A stretch of DNA of 64,000 nt from the NCBI RefSeq assembly GCF_009933255.1, contig NZ_MAEI01000026.1, positions 44,527-108,526 on the forward strand, given 5' to 3'. The notes beneath the pieces were generated by a model. It did no database searches. It had not been told where the DNA came from and saw nothing but the letters and a program-made list of their open reading frames with translations. Origin of the DNA: Enterococcus diestrammenae. GTDB lineage: Bacteria > Bacillota > Bacilli > Lactobacillales > Enterococcaceae. Position 1 is the stretch's first letter, and the number at the start of each line of letters is the position of its first letter. Both the position numbers and the translations under genes were made by a program. Shown here piece after piece: positions 16,620 to 25,610 of the stretch.

Positions 16620-18269
16620 ATGAATGAATTAAAAATCGCTCTTGCCATCATCGCCGGGGTCATTGTCTTGTTCTTTCTCATGGACATCTATGGCCGCCAA
16701 AAACTAAAACGCATGGTAGCTTATCGCTGGGGTCGTCAGCCGCACCAAAACCGTCTAGACAAAGAAGAAAGCCTCAAGCAAGCATGGCAAACGGAAAAAG
16801 CCTTCCGCAAAGCCGATTCCGAGGTAGATGACATCACCTGGTATGACTTGGATATGTTTGCTATTTTTGATTTGATTAATGCCACCTACTCTAGCGTTGG
16901 TTCCGAAGCCCTGTACCAGCGCCTCCGCAATTTTGACCTAGGGAAAGCAGATAAAACCGAAGCCTTGATTGCCTTTTATGAAAAAAATCCCCATATCCGG
17001 GAAAATGTCCAGTACCATTTTGCCCGCCTTGGCAAACAAGACAACAATTTTACCAAAGATTATCTGGCTAATGGTGTCAAAAAAGAGCTGGGGAATTTTT
17101 GGACCTTCCTCCTTCTTGGCTGCCTACCGATTCTCGGGATTTTGTTATTGATTTTCCGCCAAGGTCCCGGAATTTTATTACTGATTGGTGCTATCTTGAT
17201 TAACGTAGTTTATTATCTAATGAAGAAAAACGAACTAGAAACTGAGCTCAACAGTATGCGCTACTTGGTGCAAACCATCGCCTTGGCGGAAAAAATCGCC
17301 AAAGTACCAATCCCTGATCAAGCCGCGATCAAGGAAAATCTGAAACCCTTAAAAGGCATCGCCACATGGGGCTTCTCCTTTCGCCCCAAAGGCACCTCAG
17401 AAATCGACATGATTATGGATTATGTCAATATGATGTTTATGATTCCTTTTATTGCCTACAATTTTGTGCTAAAAAAAATCAGTAACCATTCCCAAAAAGC
17501 CATCAACCTCTGGGAACTCTTGGGCAATCAAGAAGTCGCTATCGCTATCTTAAATTTTCGGACTTATATGCCACTAAGCTGCATTCCCGAGTTTCGTGAC
17601 GGTTCCGTGGAAGCAGAATCTGTCTATCATCCCTTGGTCAATGGCGCCATCGTCAACCCAGTGGATTGGCATCAAAACACCCTAATCACCGGCTCCAATG
17701 CCTCTGGGAAGTCCACCTATGTCAAAGCCATCGCCATCAGCTGTGTCTTATCACAAACCATCAATACCGCAGTGGCGGAAAGTTTCGCCCTACAACCAGG
17801 ACACGTCATCACCTCGATGGCGATTGAAGACGATATTTTTGAAGGAGATAGTTATTTCATCGCTGAAACCAAGTCCATCAAACGCTTGTTGGATTTAGTG
17901 CAAACCAATATCCGCTGTTACTGCTTCATCGACGAAATCCTCAAAGGTACCAATACCGTGGAACGGATTGCAGCCTCTTCCAGCGTGGTGGCTTGGATTG
18001 CTGATCACCCCAGTCTGGCCTTTGTCGCCACTCACGATATCGAGCTGACGGAAATTCTCAAAAATAAATGCGCCAATCTGCATTTTTCAGAAACCGTTAC
18101 CGATGAAGAAGGTGTCACCTTCGACTACAAAGTCAAGGAAGGCCCTTCCACCAGCCGCAATGCCATCGCCTTGCTGAAGGTTTTGCAGTATCCGCAAGCC
18201 GTCGTCGCCAATGCTCAGAAAGAAGCGGCTTACTTTGATGAAGAACGCAGTTGGCAAGTGTTGGAATAA
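16620..18269 (+). CDS. Membrane-anchored MutS-like ATPase
   Basis: A 549-residue protein of the MutS-related family that lacks mismatch-recognition domain I. Residues 5-24 form a membrane segment, and a hydrophobic pair lies at about 160-200 (WTFLLLGCLPILGILLLIF and ILLLIGAILINVVYYL). The C-terminal ABC-type ATPase domain has Walker A TGSNASGKST at about 357-366, Walker B YCFIDEILKGTN near 434 and the switch histidine in ATHDIEL near 471. The role is unknown: it is not MutS1 or MutS2, which are longer and soluble. The start has only a weak Shine-Dalgarno sequence. It follows lysR closely and ends at a good terminator. Confidence 0.85.
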   Translation: MNELKIALAIIAGVIVLFFLMDIYGRQKLKRMVAYRWGRQPHQNRLDKEESLKQAWQTEKAFRKADSEVDDITWYDLDMFAIFDLINATYSSVGSEALYQRLRNFDLGKADKTEALIAFYEKNPHIRENVQYHFARLGKQDNNFTKDYLANGVKKELGNFWTFLLLGCLPILGILLLIFRQGPGILLLIGAILINVVYYLMKKNELETELNSMRYLVQTIALAEKIAKVPIPDQAAIKENLKPLKGIATWGFSFRPKGTSEIDMIMDYVNMMFMIPFIAYNFVLKKISNHSQKAINLWELLGNQEVAIAILNFRTYMPLSCIPEFRDGSVEAESVYHPLVNGAIVNPVDWHQNTLITGSNASGKSTYVKAIAISCVLSQTINTAVAESFALQPGHVITSMAIEDDIFEGDSYFIAETKSIKRLLDLVQTNIRCYCFIDEILKGTNTVERIAASSSVVAWIADHPSLAFVATHDIELTEILKNKCANLHFSETVTDEEGVTFDYKVKEGPSTSRNAIALLKVLQYPQAVVANAQKEAAYFDEERSWQVLE

Positions 18270-18288
18270 ACTTTTCTTGATACAACAA

Positions 18289-18335
18289 ACATCCTAGCAT
18301 GACCAACATCCTTTTGGTTGCGCTAGGATGTTTTT
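18289..18335 (+). terminator. Terminator of the MutS-like gene
   Basis: ACATCCTAGC (18289-18298) pairs with GCTAGGATGT (18322-18331), followed by a T run. An inner ACCAA/TTGGT can also pair. Confidence 0.9.
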
Positions 18336-18521
18336 CTGATTTCCTCCCAATGTTCCCATCGATTAAAGATGATTATGATCGCGAGAGCTAGTAATCCCAT
18401 ACATAAGAAAAACGAATCGCCTTACTTTTCTCCAATGAAGTTTTTCAATCGTTAACATTTCCCCTGTACTTCCACAAAAAGGGCTCTAAGCAAACAAGGC
18501 TGCATCTTTTTTTTACAACAA

Positions 18522-18565
18522 AATAACCTGACACAGCCGAAAGATTGCGGTTGTGTCAGGTTATT
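18522..18565 (-). terminator. Terminator of the ROK-esterase-GH1 unit
   Basis: On the reverse strand AATAACCTGACACAACCG pairs with CGGCTGTGTCAGGTTATT, one mismatch, followed by T residues. It lies 12 bases past the GH1 stop. Confidence 0.9.
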
Positions 18566-18577
18566 CCTTAAAGGCCG

Positions 18578-19966
18578 TTAAAACCCATTATTCTCCGCCA
18601 ACGTCTTGAACCATTCCCCAGATTTTTTAATCGTCTTAATCTGCGTGTGGATGTCATTGGCAATCAAGCCATAGCGGTTCCGGTAGGCATTGCTCCAAGA
18701 CCAGCAATCAATCGGGGTCCATAGATGGTAACCAAAACAGTTGGAACCCTCTTCAATCCCTTGATGCAACCATTGGAGATGTTCTTTGATAAAGTCGATG
18801 CGGTAATCGTCTTGAATCTGGCCTTTGTCATCCATAAAGCGTTCTTCCCGAGAAACTCCCATCCCATTTTCAGAAACAAACCAAGGAAGATTCCCATAAT
18901 TATCGCGAATATTGATGGCAATGTCATAGACTGCTTTGGGATAGATTTCCCACCCTTTGTCAATATTCATACGACGGCCAGGCATTTGGTAGGCATCATA
19001 ATAACGATCAGGCATCCAGGCCCCCACTGAATTCGGCGCAATATCCGGTGCCTTCACTCGGTTTGGATGATAGAAATTCACTCCGATGAAATCAACGGTG
19101 TTTTCCTTAATCAAAGCTAGCTCGGCGGCGGTTGACTGCCACAATACCCCATCTTTGGTCAGCAATTCGACTAATTCCGCGGGAAACGTCCCTTTGATGG
19201 CCGGATCGAGAAACATTTTATTGTTCCACAGTTCGGCAATGCGGGCAGCCTCTTGATCAGCTTCGGCTTCTGATGCGGCGTAAGTCGGCGTCAAGTTTAA
19301 CACGGTCCCAATCCGGCCACCGGCTTCTGGTTGCCCCATTTCGCGAAATTTGGCCATCACCTTAGCAGAAGCGAGGTTTAAATTGTACGCTACTTGTACC
19401 GCCTTCTTGCCATCCACCAGTTTGGGATAGTGGAATTGGAACAAGTACTCGCCATCCACCACCACCATCGGCTCATTGTGGGTCACCCAGTCTTTCACTC
19501 GGTCACCAAACAAAGCGAAGCACTGCTCGGCAAATCCCACAAATAAATCGACTACTTTCTTCGATTCCCAACCACCGTATTTATGGTACAGTTCCACTGG
19601 TAGGTCAAAATGATGGAGGTTAAAAATTGGTCGGATTCCCTGAGCCAAAAACTCGTCAATCACATGATTGTAAAAAGCCACTCCCGCTGGATCCACTTCA
19701 TTGGTTTCCAAATCCTTGATGAGACGGGTCCATTGAATCGAAGTACGAAGGGAGTTCAAGCCCGTCTGTTTCATCAATGCGATATCTTCTCGGTAGCTAT
19801 TGTAAAAGTTTGACGCCGTATCTGGCCCCACTTGGTCATAAAAAACTTCAGGCTCAATATCATACCAATGATCAAACATATTGGCATGTTTCTTTTGAAA
19901 ACGGCCTTCTGATTGGGGACCAGACGTGGCGGCACCCCACCAGAAATCTTTTGGAAATGTCAACAT
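18578..19966 (-). CDS. GH1 beta-glycosidase (beta-glucosidase/beta-mannosidase type)
   Basis: A 462-residue family 1 retaining glycosidase. The acid/base glutamate is E165 in THNEP, the nucleophile E366 in VSENG, and the N-terminal GH1 signature is FPKDFWWGAATSGPQSEG. No signal peptide, so it acts on imported sugars. In 6-phospho-beta-glucosidases the phosphate is gripped by a serine and a lysine two residues before the YG of the C-terminal loop. Here that loop reads SNAYRNRYG (425-433), with asparagine where the lysine would be. This suggests unphosphorylated substrates, consistent with the ABC importer rather than a PTS. Last gene of a ROK-esterase-GH1 unit; beta-mannosidase activity is possible given the neighbours. 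Confidence 0.85.
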   Translation of the reverse strand: MLTFPKDFWWGAATSGPQSEGRFQKKHANMFDHWYDIEPEVFYDQVGPDTASNFYNSYREDIALMKQTGLNSLRTSIQWTRLIKDLETNEVDPAGVAFYNHVIDEFLAQGIRPIFNLHHFDLPVELYHKYGGWESKKVVDLFVGFAEQCFALFGDRVKDWVTHNEPMVVVDGEYLFQFHYPKLVDGKKAVQVAYNLNLASAKVMAKFREMGQPEAGGRIGTVLNLTPTYAASEAEADQEAARIAELWNNKMFLDPAIKGTFPAELVELLTKDGVLWQSTAAELALIKENTVDFIGVNFYHPNRVKAPDIAPNSVGAWMPDRYYDAYQMPGRRMNIDKGWEIYPKAVYDIAINIRDNYGNLPWFVSENGMGVSREERFMDDKGQIQDDYRIDFIKEHLQWLHQGIEEGSNCFGYHLWTPIDCWSWSNAYRNRYGLIANDIHTQIKTIKKSGEWFKTLAENNGF

Positions 19967-19972
19967 AGTATT

Positions 19973-20950
19973 CTACTCCTTTTCTTTCAAAACGTCGGCT
20001 AAACATTGCCGCATGTGGTCGCCAAATTTTGGCAAGTATTCATGACCATACTCTGGATAAAACAACATTTCTTTGTCAGCTGCGCTACTTAGCTGATTGT
20101 ATACAGCAAACTGAGTTTTTGGAGGACAGACGGTATCAGCCAGTCCGATTGCCCAATGCACCTTTCCTTTGATCCAAGGAGCGAAGTATTGCAAGTCAAT
20201 ATAGTCCAAGGTCTCAAAGAATGCTGCTTCTCGTTGGTGCAAGGGGTCTTTAAAGCGAAACCAATAAGCCAACTCTTCATAGGCGGAGTTTTCCACATCC
20301 AAGCGATAGGCTTCACGATAATCACTCAAAAATGGGTAGCAAACAAATGCTTCTTTGATTTCCGGTGCAACAGCCGCACAAATCAAGGCCAAAGCCCCGC
20401 CTTGTGAGGCACCATAAGCATACAGCTGGCTGGTATCCACTTGCGGTTCAGCCACCATGATTCTTGTCAATTGGTAAATATCGAGAAAGACACTTCGATA
20501 AAACAAAGCCTTTGGTCCCGACTCCACGCCTCGGATGATATGGCCTTTTAAACTGGTTTTCGTGGTCAAGCCTACATCTTCTGATAACCCGCCTTGTCCC
20601 CTGACATCCAATGCCACTACCCAAAAGCCTTCAGCAGCCATCGCGACCTTATCGGACCAGTCCCCAGCATCGGTATGGTACCCATGAAATTGAAATAAGA
20701 GGGGGGCCTTTTTTAGTGGATGTTTTGGCCGAATGAGCTGACAATGGATAGTCGCTCCTTGAACACCTGTGAAAGTCAAATCAAAGGCTTCAGCTACGGA
20801 AGAAGCCAAGGGATGGGGCTCTAGGTGATAGTCCGTCCCCAAAGCGGCTACTTCTTGAAACCCTGCCTGCCAAAAGTCTTCAAAATCAGCTGGTTTTCGC
20901 TGACTTCCTTGATAGCTTTGCCACAATTTTTGGGCATCTGTTGCATACAT
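19973..20950 (-). CDS. CE7-family acetyl esterase (acetylxylan esterase/cephalosporin-C deacetylase type)
   Basis: A 325-residue cytoplasmic alpha/beta hydrolase. The family 7 marks are RGQGG (117-121), the nucleophile elbow GASQGG with S182, and a late aspartate (LADTVCPP, about 271) and histidine (YGHEYLP, about 302). CE7 enzymes deacetylate short oligosaccharides, so this one probably removes acetyl groups from imported acetylated oligosaccharides. It overlaps the ROK gene by one base (TAATG), implying translational coupling, and GH1 follows 6 bases later. A second, diverged relative lies in the other glycan locus at 40324-41208. Confidence 0.88.
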   Translation of the reverse strand: MYATDAQKLWQSYQGSQRKPADFEDFWQAGFQEVAALGTDYHLEPHPLASSVAEAFDLTFTGVQGATIHCQLIRPKHPLKKAPLLFQFHGYHTDAGDWSDKVAMAAEGFWVVALDVRGQGGLSEDVGLTTKTSLKGHIIRGVESGPKALFYRSVFLDIYQLTRIMVAEPQVDTSQLYAYGASQGGALALICAAVAPEIKEAFVCYPFLSDYREAYRLDVENSAYEELAYWFRFKDPLHQREAAFFETLDYIDLQYFAPWIKGKVHWAIGLADTVCPPKTQFAVYNQLSSAADKEMLFYPEYGHEYLPKFGDHMRQCLADVLKEKE

Positions 20951-21834
20951 TAAGCTTGCTCCTTTCGTAAGTAATAGTTAGCCACAGCCCCTATCAGATT
21001 GGCATCTTGTTGAAACTGACAAATCTTCACTGTAATCTGTTGGTCCTCTGAGTGATGTTGTTGCTGTAGCAAACGCAATTGGTCTTGTACTGGCGCCAAT
21101 AAATCTTTCCGCCTTGAGAGACCTCCCCCGAGACAGACGACTTCCGGATCGACCACCAAGCAGACATTGTAAATACCAATCGCCAAAGCTCGGTGCAATT
21201 GTTGGACTTCTTGCTGGGCTAATGGATCGCCAGTGCCCGCCAAGTCAAATAGTTCTCGGCCGGTAATCCCCGGTACCAAGCCTTTTTGCGTGGAATAGCG
21301 CTTTGCTGCATGAACGGGACTTGCCAGTTCACTTAAGGTTTGACCGTTTTCTGTCAGCATGTAGCCAAACTCGCCACCAAATAAACTCTGGCCTTTGACT
21401 AGTTTGCCCTCCAACACTACGGCACCACCGATTCCCGAACCAATGATGAAAGAAACAGCGCTTTTGGCCCCTTTAGCAGCTCCATAAAAAGCTTCGGCTA
21501 ATCCGGCACAGTTGGCATCATTTTCCACAAAAACTGGTTTTCCCAATAAGTCTGTCAGTTCTGCTACGAAGGGCATCCGGTGAATATAAGGAATCGCACT
21601 ATAACCACCAATAATCCCCGCCTCACTATCGACAGCTCCCGGCACACTGATCGTCACCGCTTCAATCGGCTCCTGACTGCAACTAGCCAGATTGTGCAAC
21701 GTGGCTTTGAGTCCGGCCTTCATCTGCTCCCAAGTCGCAGGTGTCACAAAGGAGCCGTTGCCAGTCAAGGCTTCTGCTTCCCAGAGGGCATATTTGACAC
21801 CCGTCCCTCCGATATCAATTGCTAAAATACTCAA
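20950..21834 (-). CDS. ROK-family sugar kinase
   Basis: A 294-residue kinase of the ROK family, which phosphorylates free hexoses such as glucose, mannose or N-acetylmannosamine. ATP-binding DIGGTGVKYALWE is at about 7-19, the catalytic aspartate is in VENDANCAGLAEA, and VCLGGGLSRRK is the adenosine-side loop. The usual ROK zinc motif (H and CxCGxxGC) is not visible; the region reads FGGEFGYMLTENG, so this is a zinc-free variant. It is first in a unit with the esterase and GH1, and its job is probably to trap hexose released by them. A GntR-type operator lies upstream at 21903-21914. Confidence 0.85.
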   Translation of the reverse strand: MSILAIDIGGTGVKYALWEAEALTGNGSFVTPATWEQMKAGLKATLHNLASCSQEPIEAVTISVPGAVDSEAGIIGGYSAIPYIHRMPFVAELTDLLGKPVFVENDANCAGLAEAFYGAAKGAKSAVSFIIGSGIGGAVVLEGKLVKGQSLFGGEFGYMLTENGQTLSELASPVHAAKRYSTQKGLVPGITGRELFDLAGTGDPLAQQEVQQLHRALAIGIYNVCLVVDPEVVCLGGGLSRRKDLLAPVQDQLRLLQQQHHSEDQQITVKICQFQQDANLIGAVANYYLRKEQA

Positions 21835-21902
21835 GAACTTCCCCTACTTTCTCAACCAATTTACCTACCCTATTTTTCATCGTAAGTAGTCATTTAAATT
21901 TT

Positions 21903-21914
21903 AAGTCTATACTT
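21903..21914. promoter_or_regulatory. Candidate GntR/UTRA operator upstream of the ROK-esterase-GH1 unit
   Basis: AAGTCTATACTT, a near-palindrome similar to the perfect AAAGTATATACTTT at 29026-29039 and to the site at 30061-30076. HutC-subfamily GntR proteins typically bind such GT-x-TA-x-AC dyads. Confidence 0.65.
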
Positions 21915-21931
21915 TTTGAATTTGAAAATCA

Positions 21932-21962
21932 AAAGAAAAAGCGGAAAGGTTGTTTTCCGCTT
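21932..21962 (-). terminator. Terminator after the gntR gene
   Basis: On the reverse strand AAGCGGAAA and TTTCCGCTT form a 9-bp stem with a 6-base loop, followed by TTTCTTTT. It separates the importer unit from the ROK unit. Confidence 0.85.
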
Positions 21963-21964
21963 AC

Positions 21965-22684
21965 TTATTCCCTTGTTAAGACGAACTCCACCGAAAAGCT
22001 GTCATATCGGTGAACTGAAATGGAGTACTCAAAAGCCACCCCTGTGTCAAAATAGGCGATTTGCTCCGCCACTGCCACCGGATCCCCCGGTTCCAATTCC
22101 AGATACTGTTGTTCGATCTCAGTCGCCTTACGCACACTGATGCGTCGATGACCACTTTGGATTTTTAAACCGAGATCGCCTTCGATATATTCATAGATGG
22201 AGCCTTCGATATTGGCTTTTTTTAAGCCTGGAATCAAATCGATAGGCATGTACATTTTTTCCATAACGAGTGGCTTGCCGTCGATGTAACGAGCCCGATA
22301 AATATCATAGACAAAGGTATCCTCTTGCATATTCAACTTGTTTTTAACCAAGTCATCCGCCTCTACTACCTTAAACTCCAAAATTTGACTTTTAACTTCT
22401 TTTCCTGGATTCAGAGCAGTCGTCCCACGAAATTGATTCGCCACCGCGATGCGTTCCATTTCATCAGTGGCCAAATCCTTGACAAAAGTACCAGATCCAC
22501 GACGTTTGATAATCAATCCCTCTGACACTAACATATCCAAGGCTTTTTTCACCGTCATCTTACTAGCGTCATATTCCACACAAAGATCTTTTTCGAAGGG
22601 AAGTTGTTGATTTGCTTGATACACACCTTCCAGTATCTTCTTACGGATATCACTGGAAATAAGGATATATTTTTTCATCGTCAT
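21965..22684 (-). CDS. GntR-family regulator with UTRA domain (HutC subfamily)
   Basis: About 239 residues. The N-terminal winged helix includes QLPFEKDLCVEYDASKMTVKKAL, with the usual GSGTFV at its end, and the C-terminal UTRA ligand domain includes VYDIYRARYIDGKPLVMEKMYMP. UTRA regulators sense sugars or sugar phosphates and usually repress. The start is uncertain: an ATG at 22684 (MTMKKY) or two codons later follows GTGGAGGAAAC. It lies 81 bases after the GH36 gene on the same strand and is probably co-transcribed. Three dyads (21903, 29026, 30061) are its likely operators. Confidence 0.88.
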   Translation of the reverse strand: MTMKKYILISSDIRKKILEGVYQANQQLPFEKDLCVEYDASKMTVKKALDMLVSEGLIIKRRGSGTFVKDLATDEMERIAVANQFRGTTALNPGKEVKSQILEFKVVEADDLVKNKLNMQEDTFVYDIYRARYIDGKPLVMEKMYMPIDLIPGLKKANIEGSIYEYIEGDLGLKIQSGHRRISVRKATEIEQQYLELEPGDPVAVAEQIAYFDTGVAFEYSISVHRYDSFSVEFVLTRE

Positions 22685-22765
22685 GTTTCCTCCACTTATG
22701 GCTTGTCCTAACATCTTATCCTATCTGCTACCGAATGGGAAGAGCGGGCCCCTGTTCTTTTGAGA

Positions 22766-24988
22766 TTATTTACCTACTCGCCGTAAATGATACAGCTGAG
22801 ATGCATAGTCTCCGGGCAATTGCCGGGACCAATAGTCTTGCGGGCGACCGATATAATTGCCTCCCATAAGTAAACCAATGCTGGATAGATCTTTACCAGA
22901 ACGCAATTGGGGCTGTTGATTGATTTGGTAGCTGGCTTCTAAATCTAAACCAGTCAATAACAAACGGCGATATGCCGGATTCGGTTTACCCAACACTTGA
23001 TAATCCGCCACCAACGCTTCACTCAAATCTTTTGAAACCACCATCCAACTACACTGCGTATCATCAAAGGGGCTATTCAGGCGATAAAAACGTCCTTCAT
23101 GGATCAGTTCTCGGTATTCTTTAAAGGTAACAATTGCCGCTTTCACCTGCTGCAGCTCATCATCGGACATCTTGGTAATATCCAGCTCCAGACCATAGGT
23201 GCCAAACATTGCCACCTGATTACGAAACGTCAGCCCTGGCGAACGTCCTACTTGATGATTGGGGACTTGCGACAAGTGACTACCAATACTGGCTAATGGA
23301 TAAACTAGTGAAGCCCCGTATTGGATTTTCAAACGCTCGACGCCATCGGTATCATCACTGGCCCAAGTTTGAGGCGCATAGTAGAGTAAACCAGGATCAA
23401 AACGACCGCCACCACCAGCACAAGATTCAATCAACAAATCAGGGTATTTAGCTAAGATTTTTTCATACAGGTCGTAAACACCTAAAATATAGCGATGGAA
23501 CAACTCCCCTTGATTCCTAGCGGCGAGATAATTGGAAAATGGTTCTGAAATATAGCGATTCATATCCCATTTCAAGTAGCTAATTTTGCCACAGGCGAGA
23601 ACGCCATCTATTTGCTGAAAAATCGTCGCCACCACATCTGGGTTGCTAAAATCCAAAACAAACTGATTTCGTCCATGGGAGATTCGCTTCTCAGGATTGC
23701 CGATTACCCATTCAGGGTGCTCTTGATACATTGGGGTATCTTCAGAAATCATTTCCGGTTCAAACCAGAGTCCAAATGCCAAGCCTAATTGATTGATTTT
23801 CGTTGCAAAAGCAGCGATTCCCTCTGGTATTTTGGCTTGTTGTACCTGCCAGTTTCCTAAAGAACCAGCATCACTATTCCGCGTACCAAACCAACCATCA
23901 TCCAACACGAACAGGTCCACACCGATTGCCGCCGCTTTTTCAGCGATTTGCAATAATTTCTCACTGTCAAAATCAAAATAAGTGGCTTCCCAATTATTGA
24001 TTAAAACCGGCCGTTTTTTATGAGACCAGCGGGGTGAGATCAGGTGCTCTTGGAAAAAATGATGGAAGCTTTGACTCATCCCATTAAAACCGGCCTCACT
24101 GTATACCAGTACTGCTTCCGGTGTCAAAAATGAACTTTCAGGGGTCAATTGCCAAGCAAATTCAAAAGGATTGATCCCCATTTGAATTCGCAAAATATCA
24201 TACGTATCCAACTGCAAGCGCGCCACAAAATTACCACTATAAATCAAGCTAAAGCCATAAACCTTCCCTTGTTCTTCTGTCGCATTGGCTTCACAAACAG
24301 CCAGAAAAGGATTGTGGATATGACTGCTGGCGCCACGAGTGCTGCTAACTTCTTGCACACCATAAGCGATGGGACTTCTACTAATCTGGGTTTCTCTCGC
24401 CCAAGCACCGTCCAAATGTAGCCAGTCATAGTGCTGATTTGGAAGATCCAAATTAAAACTCAGACAGTGCAACAGCTCATAAGTCGTCTCACTAGGATTG
24501 ATGATCTTCATTTGTCTGGTCACCACGGCCTCTTCACCAAACAAAGTATAGTAAAGCTCCACCTGCAACGGGGAATAGCGATCTTGCAAAGTGATAATCA
24601 AGGTCTCTCCCGTTTCTCCAAAACTGCCAGGTAAACCAGAAAGGGCCTGTTTCCCTGATTCAATCCGATAGTCTTGATAGGTAAAGTGACTAATGCGATC
24701 TCCCTCTGGATAGCGCACCCGTAACATCGGATAGCGAAAATCAGTGGTACCATAAACACCCACTTCTTGTTTGATGTGTTCCAAAGACGTGGTGTAGTTT
24801 TGCTTGATCTGGTTGTTAGCGGGTCGTATTTCTCTTTCAATCAAAAAATCATAGTGCTCATAATGAGGAATACTGCTACCAAAATACAGTTGTTCTAAAA
24901 CCTCTAACTCTTCCATCACTCGAAAAATATAACTAATGTGCTGATTTTGTAGGTGAAATTCTTTTCTTTCAGGATTGACATGAATCAT
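22766..24988 (-). CDS. GH36 alpha-galactosidase
   Basis: A 740-residue intracellular alpha-galactosidase of the large bacterial GH36 type (family about 720-750). The domain order is an N-terminal beta-sandwich, a barrel from about residue 320 (NNWEATYFDF, LDDGWFG, GLWFEPEMIS), and a C-terminal beta domain. The nucleophile aspartate is in YLKWDMNR (about 474) and the acid/base aspartate in WASDDTD (about 545); ESCAGGGGRFD contacts substrate. The frame extends to 25009, but the ATG at 24988 follows GGAAGGA and gives the normal start. It overlaps the preceding gene by 20 bases. In this locus it would remove galactose side chains from galactomannan or raffinose-type sugars. Confidence 0.92.
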   Translation of the reverse strand: MIHVNPERKEFHLQNQHISYIFRVMEELEVLEQLYFGSSIPHYEHYDFLIEREIRPANNQIKQNYTTSLEHIKQEVGVYGTTDFRYPMLRVRYPEGDRISHFTYQDYRIESGKQALSGLPGSFGETGETLIITLQDRYSPLQVELYYTLFGEEAVVTRQMKIINPSETTYELLHCLSFNLDLPNQHYDWLHLDGAWARETQISRSPIAYGVQEVSSTRGASSHIHNPFLAVCEANATEEQGKVYGFSLIYSGNFVARLQLDTYDILRIQMGINPFEFAWQLTPESSFLTPEAVLVYSEAGFNGMSQSFHHFFQEHLISPRWSHKKRPVLINNWEATYFDFDSEKLLQIAEKAAAIGVDLFVLDDGWFGTRNSDAGSLGNWQVQQAKIPEGIAAFATKINQLGLAFGLWFEPEMISEDTPMYQEHPEWVIGNPEKRISHGRNQFVLDFSNPDVVATIFQQIDGVLACGKISYLKWDMNRYISEPFSNYLAARNQGELFHRYILGVYDLYEKILAKYPDLLIESCAGGGGRFDPGLLYYAPQTWASDDTDGVERLKIQYGASLVYPLASIGSHLSQVPNHQVGRSPGLTFRNQVAMFGTYGLELDITKMSDDELQQVKAAIVTFKEYRELIHEGRFYRLNSPFDDTQCSWMVVSKDLSEALVADYQVLGKPNPAYRRLLLTGLDLEASYQINQQPQLRSGKDLSSIGLLMGGNYIGRPQDYWSRQLPGDYASQLYHLRRVGK

Positions 24989-25586
24989 GAGTTTTTCCTT
25001 CCATTTCACGATATTTTTGCGCGCCTTTTTTCAGTAAATAAGCCACCCCACCAGGAGCCACTAAGAAAAACAACAGGGGACTAACCGGTAGCAACAGGAG
25101 CCAAAAGGCATAGGTGCCCAGGATGAAGCCATTTAGCAAACTGGGCCGTAGCGTCTGAAGCAATAGCTGGTAGCCGATCGCAACAGGAGCTCCCTTCGAT
25201 TCGTCATCCGCCACGGTCCCTAAGACCCAATGAGCACTGTAGAGCAAGAAAAGAAGCAGTGATAAGCCTCCTATCACTTTAAAAAGCAAGCCTAGCGAAG
25301 TGCTGCCGAGCCAAGCACCAGCTAAAAAGAGGGCCAAGGCCAGAAAGATTCCCACCGAAAGAACTTTTTCCCACAGTTTCGTTGCTGGCAACTTCTCAGT
25401 CAAGCGCCAGAGCTTTTCTTGTAAAGCCTCTGGATGATCGACACAAAGGACTAACTTTTTCTGGCTACTAACCCAGCCATAAATCAAGCCACCAGTGACT
25501 AACCAGCCCCAAAAATGCAAGGAACACTTCACTAGGACATAGAGTAACTCCACTGTAGCTACCAATTTACTGGACTTCTCGGTCAT
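24969..25586 (-). CDS. Membrane protein of the ABC-sugar-operon accessory type (DUF624/YesL-like, weak)
   Basis: A 205-residue protein with about four or five hydrophobic segments (at roughly 18-38, 78-98, 102-122, and a pair at 145-185). YesL/DUF624 proteins commonly lie between CUT1 permeases and glycosidases; the position here fits, but the match is weaker than for the clear YesL-like protein at 41198-41794. The function is unknown even for the family. It lies 24 bases after the permease gene and overlaps the GH36 start, so it is inside the importer operon. Confidence 0.6.
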   Translation of the reverse strand: MTEKSSKLVATVELLYVLVKCSLHFWGWLVTGGLIYGWVSSQKKLVLCVDHPEALQEKLWRLTEKLPATKLWEKVLSVGIFLALALFLAGAWLGSTSLGLLFKVIGGLSLLLFLLYSAHWVLGTVADDESKGAPVAIGYQLLLQTLRPSLLNGFILGTYAFWLLLLPVSPLLFFLVAPGGVAYLLKKGAQKYREMEGKTHDSCQS

Positions 25587-25610
25587 CTGTCTGCCTCCTT
25601 TTTCAGCAAG

